A stretch of 64,000 nt of DNA from Paraphaeosphaeria minitans. Lineage: Eukaryota; Ascomycota; Dothideomycetes; Pleosporales; Didymosphaeriaceae. The position numbers were made by a program, and so were the translations under genes. Under the pieces are notes generated by a model. The model ran no database searches and was not told where the DNA came from. It was given only the letters and a program-made list of their open reading frames with translations. Within the stretch, counting starts at the first letter, position 1. Each line of letters starts with the position of its first letter. Below, piece by piece: positions 57,343 to 64,000 of this stretch. The stretch covers positions 930,001 through 994,000 of the forward strand of contig WJXW01000004.1 in assembly GCA_015832175.1 (NCBI GenBank). Direction: 5' to 3'.

Positions 57343-58677
57343 TTCGCAGTACACGGTTTTGCAAACCTCTGATGATGTATTTGGCAGACAGGACTCGGGA
57401 CAAGATCTGGCGGCGGGACCGTCAGAAATACATCCTCAGCCTGCAGTATTGCCCCGAGCGAGAAGCATCCTTTGGGGAGCTCCGTCTCTCAACAGGACCC
57501 CTACGGCTCGATCCTATCATGGAAGGCTCGTTGACTTCAACGACCTCAACCACAGGAAAGCTATGATACGAGATTTCCAACCATTTGGACGAGCACATTG
57601 TTAACGGATGAGACATTTGTTGTTGTAAACAATGCTATACTATCTGGGGCAGGACTCCACACTTCAAGCACCTTGCCGAAATAGCAGCGTCAAAAGGAAA
57701 GCCACTAGCGGAAAGATATAAATTATACAACCTGTCGGTAGCATGGCCTAGACCATAATTCAACACATCCAATAACATTGACAGCATGGTCTTGATTCCC
57801 ACATCGACCCGATATTCCCGGACATCCTCACGACGCGTCATCCACCATCCGCCCTCACTGCCGCTAACTGGCTCGGACGACGCAACCAAGACCACCGGAC
57901 CGAGCACCGAGGCCAGAAGCCTCCACGCCCGCAACCCGGTCCCTGGGCGTTGGAAACGGTGGGGATCGTTCCGGAAACCGGAGCGGGCCCGCCTCGTCGC
58001 ACAGCAGCAAGTGGGCGGCAAAGGTAGCGTATTGCTCGTAGCATAACAGCGTGGCACGACGCTTTCGGTAGTAGATACCGCCAGCACATGCGAATCGGAA
58101 CATGGATAGGGTTTGCTTGCATCTTGTATGTGGAAGTTGGTGACCCCGCTGTACCGGGATGTCATGTAAAAAGTATCATCTCACATCTCGCTAGAATATC
58201 ATATTTTTAACATTACACGTGTTGTACCGTGATTTACCCTAGAACTTATATTCCGGTGTGCACCCCTGGTCATGAACATGCAACCATTACGGAAATTCCC
58301 AATGAGATGGTCGACATCTGTGATGCAACCGAGAGTCTAGTCAGGACGTAAACAGTGTTAGCAAGGCGGATGTGCAATAATACATCACTACATGGACAAA
58401 ATCGTGCGCACAGGTGTGAATTCTAAAACATGCAATTTCATTTTCGTATGAATTCTTCACTGGAAATCGGTCGCCATCATCCTCCACTCAATCTCTTCTC
58501 CAAAACTACCAATATCCCATGTCTAGTCAGGTAGGCGGATGACCTTACCCAGCGTGCATGAATTAGACTATCACTCCATGTGTGAATAAATGCGCCAACA
58601 TTAACCCATCGTGGTCATGTTCCGTAAACCGTGTTGAAGACTGACATATAAGCCCAGGAAATGCTCGACGTAACCAT
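57343..58677. other. Intergenic between convergent genes
   Basis: 3' flanks of the small protein (+) and CDC48 (-). An ATG-started minus frame of 176 codons (57635-58165) exists; it is Arg/Ser/Cys-mixed without domain features, and I rate it about 0.15 as a gene. 58170-58480 is AT-rich, in keeping with the CDC48 3' end. Confidence 0.45.
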
Positions 58678-61358
<2,681 letters not shown>

Positions 61359-62249
61359 GGTGGGCGGGCGGGCGGCTGGGAAATGAAGGTGTGGGTGGGT
61401 GCAGACTCTGGCTTCTGCGCGGGAAATGTGAGAGGCCTGCTGGAGAGGCGGGTTGGGGTGGTGATGGGTGGTGATGAACGGGGCAGCTGGGGCGAGGGCG
61501 ACGTGGTTTATATGAGATAGACTACCGACCGTGGATCTAGCGGCGATGATGTTGGTGAGAGCACGGTGCCAAGCCGAGCTTGCCTGGAGCGGGCCCGTGC
61601 TCCTTCCGCCGCCTTCGCCTGGGTTCGGTCGTCGTGCTCAGTGCTCACCAATACCTACGCCGCGCCGTCACGGCGGATATTACCACCGTGTCCCCAATCT
61701 TCCCACCCGCGACGCCATGCGTTTGCCGCCGCCTCAGTAACGAGAACGCCGTGTGCCACTCAACCGACCTGCGCGGTGAGACAGCCTTCGCGCCGCCGCC
61801 GCTGTATCAGGCATGTGTCCGGCCTCGAAACGCGCCTAGCATGGAGGTAGCGCCTAGTGGAATGTCTTTGTCAACTAAGAACGAAAACGGACCACGACGA
61901 TTGCAGCAGTCTCTCATATCTCTCGTTTTTATCATTCTCTCATGCTGTCCATCGCGAATGCAGTTACGGATATCGAACGCACCATACATGAGTGGATAGC
62001 CGAAGATAAGCAGTAGAGTGATGATACGTATACTAAAAGTGAGAGGAGGTAAGCTCTCTTGTCGGACAGGCTGGATGGTTGACCCTGGGACTACTTGAGC
62101 TACTTTGAGTGTTCAGATTTGAATGTGATACTGTATCGCCCGTGTCCATGTTTACACAAGAGATTAGACCCTCGGACGCCATCGACCCGGAGTCTGTCTG
62201 CATAAGGCCTCGAAACTAGTGAATAGTTCAATGGCTAAGCATCTTGCTG
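61359..62249. other. CDC48 promoter region
   Basis: GC-rich to 61850 with pyrimidine tracts on the transcribed side, then AT-richer. No gene recognised. Confidence 0.5.
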
Positions 62250-62955
62250 CCCTCCTTCGCCCCTCGTTTTCACATTCTTTCTTCAGCCTCCGCAGGCGAG
62301 GTGCTTTGAACAGTTTGCCACGCGGCATGTCAGCGCAGTGCCAGAGGCAACGACAATCCACAGCAGAGGAACACTCACACCGAGAACCTAATATTCGTCC
62401 GCGAGCTCCTTCGGCCAACATGCAGGACTGACTCACGGTGCCCAGAATCCGGAACAGTGACAATGGGAGCTTCTCGTTCAATGTGAGCGTGGCCATCGCA
62501 GAACCGGAAACACTTTCATCCATACTTTACCAAGCTGCATAGCTGCATATCCACCCTGGCCCATCGGACACAAATATAGGAAAACAATGACGATGACTGT
62601 GATTGATGGAAGCTTGTATACTGCGAGACGGTGGAGTGAGAACGAGGAATGCGAGGGATACTCCAGTTCCTCAGAGGACATAGCTCTTATGATCGCGATC
62701 AAGGCGTGGTCAGGGTTTGGTGATACACTGGCGACGAGAGCTCCAAAGGCAGAGGCCATAATGCGTTCGACGATCGGCAACAGCCACGCTGCTGTGATTG
62801 TTGTCATGCCGGGTCTTGTGCTTCATCGTCTTCTGATAAGTAGCCCGAGGCCAACACGCCAGGCCGAGGATTGCGTCGAGCCACCACATGCCCCAAGCGA
62901 TCTGAGGCGCCGCGCCCGCCCATTTGGAACACACAGACAAGTGTGAACATGTTGA
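62250..62955 (-). pseudogene. Decayed SSU1/TDT-family transporter (sulfite or malate type)
   Basis: Fragments of one tellurite-resistance/dicarboxylate-type transporter lie in order on the minus strand but in changing frames: SKWAGAAPQIAWGMWWLDAI to MKHKT (about 62934-62812); TTITAAWLLPIVERIMASAF and ITVIVIVFLYLCPMGQGGYA then MQLGK (62807-62508); ATLTLNEKLPLSLFRILGTV (about 62490-62433); LLWIVVASGTA (about 62365-62335); RGKLFKAPRLRRLKKECE (about 62320-62260). In intact Ssu1-like proteins these motifs are the C-terminal half. About 100 residues appear to be missing between the second and third fragments, and the N-terminal half is absent. At least three frame changes make it a pseudogene. Whether it was a sulfite pump or a malate permease cannot be told. 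Confidence 0.75.
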
Positions 62956-64000
62956 AGCCAAGGTTTTTGGGACAAAAATGGATTGCGTGCTCGCCGCTCA
63001 CAGTGGCTGACGCAAAAACTGCTCCTTTACGAAGATTTCTGCGACGAATCAACTTCAAGTAAGGCCATAGTAACTAATATTAGCTCGAAAGTATACTTAG
63101 TCCTATTACAAATCACTCTACTCTACCTACTGCTTTAAAACTATACCGTTATTATATATTGTGCGTGTACGCGTTTATTGGCCCGCTGAAATTCGATTGT
63201 CATTATTGGCCACTGTGATTGAGAAAGGCACACCGAATGACCGCTCTAGCCTGGTTTGGAACAAGGTATTTTCAACGGTCAACATTACTTCGGGTGTGTT
63301 GAGGGACAACCCTGTAGATTCTTCACAAGTCAGAGTGGGCGCTATTGTCGACGTTACTTTGTACGTGATCTCGACACAAGGGAAATATAGGCTCGACTGT
63401 CATGCTTTGGGGCGGTATAATAATTTACGATGACTCCCAAACTCAGGGAGTAAAATTTTATTTTTCAAAGAAGAAAAAGACTGGTTAGATGCGCGTTTCC
63501 CACTCAATACCATCGATAGTACTCCCATGAAATGTATCTGCACTCTGTTCGCGCATTCCGTTTTGAAGCGGACTTGGACGGAACCGTAGCGCTCCTCGGC
63601 TACTGATGCTGTCTAAGAACCAACATTGTTCCATACTTGCTGCTCTTATCTGGGATCAGGGTGCTCGTGTTCAGTTTCACAAGGTCGGGACGTGATACAA
63701 TTCTAGCATAAAGGGTTCAACTTTCTCCGGACCAAGGACTCAAATGCTTCAAGGATCAAAGTGTGCCTATGCCACGTCTTCATCTCGTGCATGTATGATG
63801 AGACCCTGTTCGAGCTGAGAATCAAGACTCGTGGATTGGAATAGAGGTGATCTAAGGCCGCACCAGAATGCAAATGTGAATGGATTGCTTGGATAGAGCC
63901 ACACATATGAGTAATACTACGAATAAGACAGTGCGTCCTGGTACGGTGCAGAAGATGTGCCTGCTCAGATCGCTTCAGAACTCTCCATCAAGTACACCCT
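62956..64000. other. Non-coding right edge of window
   Basis: AT-rich at 63060-63160 and 63410-63480, where the base composition drops sharply relative to the coding regions. Short frames only. It may be decayed DNA continuous with the transporter relic, but I see no transposase or terminal repeat. Confidence 0.45.

Noticed and set aside
56648..57604. 318-codon plus-strand frame overlapping the small gene
   Set aside because: Almost only Ser/Pro/Thr/Arg, starts with a non-ATG codon and is the +1 shadow of the 143-residue gene.
57635..58165. 176-codon ATG-started minus frame
   Set aside because: No domain, mixed composition and placed in the CDC48 3' flank; kept only as a note in the intergenic entry.
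62956..64000. Transposon or repeat-induced-mutation relic
   Set aside because: Some AT-rich patches, but no terminal repeats, transposase motifs or strong CpA-to-TpA pattern visible by eye.

Overview
The window is nuclear DNA of a filamentous ascomycete (Pezizomycotina). Genes are on both strands, 0.2-2.2 kb apart, and are split by many short GT-AG introns, mostly 45-120 bp, often with a CTGAC or CTAAT branch site just before the acceptor. Gene content is typical of mould housekeeping DNA: TEL1, ACC1, nudE, FEX, HAM1-like, eIF4B, STE50, CDC48. The intergenic DNA carries many copies of CTAGGTA / TACCTAC words. I infer a Dothideomycete, perhaps Pleosporales, but the sequence alone does not prove the order.

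Layout. 1-6375: 3'-terminal three quarters of the TEL1/ATM checkpoint kinase (+). 7167-8377: zinc alcohol/polyol dehydrogenase (+). 8707-8931: tiny membrane protein (-). 10314-12341: secreted S10 serine carboxypeptidase, 8 exons (-). 13493-14120: small single-pass membrane protein (+). 14303-16753: PIF1-family helicase with an RNase H1-type N-terminal domain (-). 17655-18324: secreted protein with an N-terminal histidine after its signal peptide (+). 18939-19474: ABM-fold protein (-). 20139-27155: acetyl-CoA carboxylase ACC1 (-). 29356-31132: dynein regulator nudE (-). 32047-33433: PMP47-like mitochondrial-carrier-family protein (-). 35669-37260: F-box protein (-). 37976-38876: uracil phosphoribosyltransferase (-). 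39429-41162: fluoride exporter FEX (+). 42084-45163: HAM1-like lipid-binding-fold protein (-). 46688-47881: coiled-coil protein of unknown function (-). 49377-51379: eIF4B (-), divergent from a Tim17-like membrane protein at 51664-52672 (+). 54100-55759: STE50 MAPK adaptor (-). 56911-57342: small conserved-looking protein (+). 58678-61358: CDC48/p97 (-). 62250-62955: decayed SSU1/TDT-family transporter (-). 62956-64000: no recognisable gene.

The genes do not form an operon, a biosynthetic cluster or a defence island. Each acts in its own pathway: DNA damage and genome stability (TEL1, PIF1-like), lipid synthesis (ACC1), protein quality control (CDC48), translation (eIF4B), MAPK signalling (STE50), nuclear movement (nudE), pyrimidine salvage (UPRT), fluoride resistance (FEX) and secretion (carboxypeptidase, His-1 protein).

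The most notable points are the RNase H1-type hybrid-binding domain plus a Cys-rich insertion in the PIF1-like helicase; a GC-AG intron inside the TEL1 kinase domain; a 54-nt stop-free intron in CDC48 that naive ORF calling would translate; a 4-nt first exon in eIF4B; a rotting sulfite/malate-type transporter; a coding 30-bp minisatellite in the HAM1-like gene; and promoter tandem repeats, notably the 16-bp GCATGC-bearing array before FEX. Exon borders were derived by hand from reading frame, splice consensus and family similarity, and no transcript data were available.
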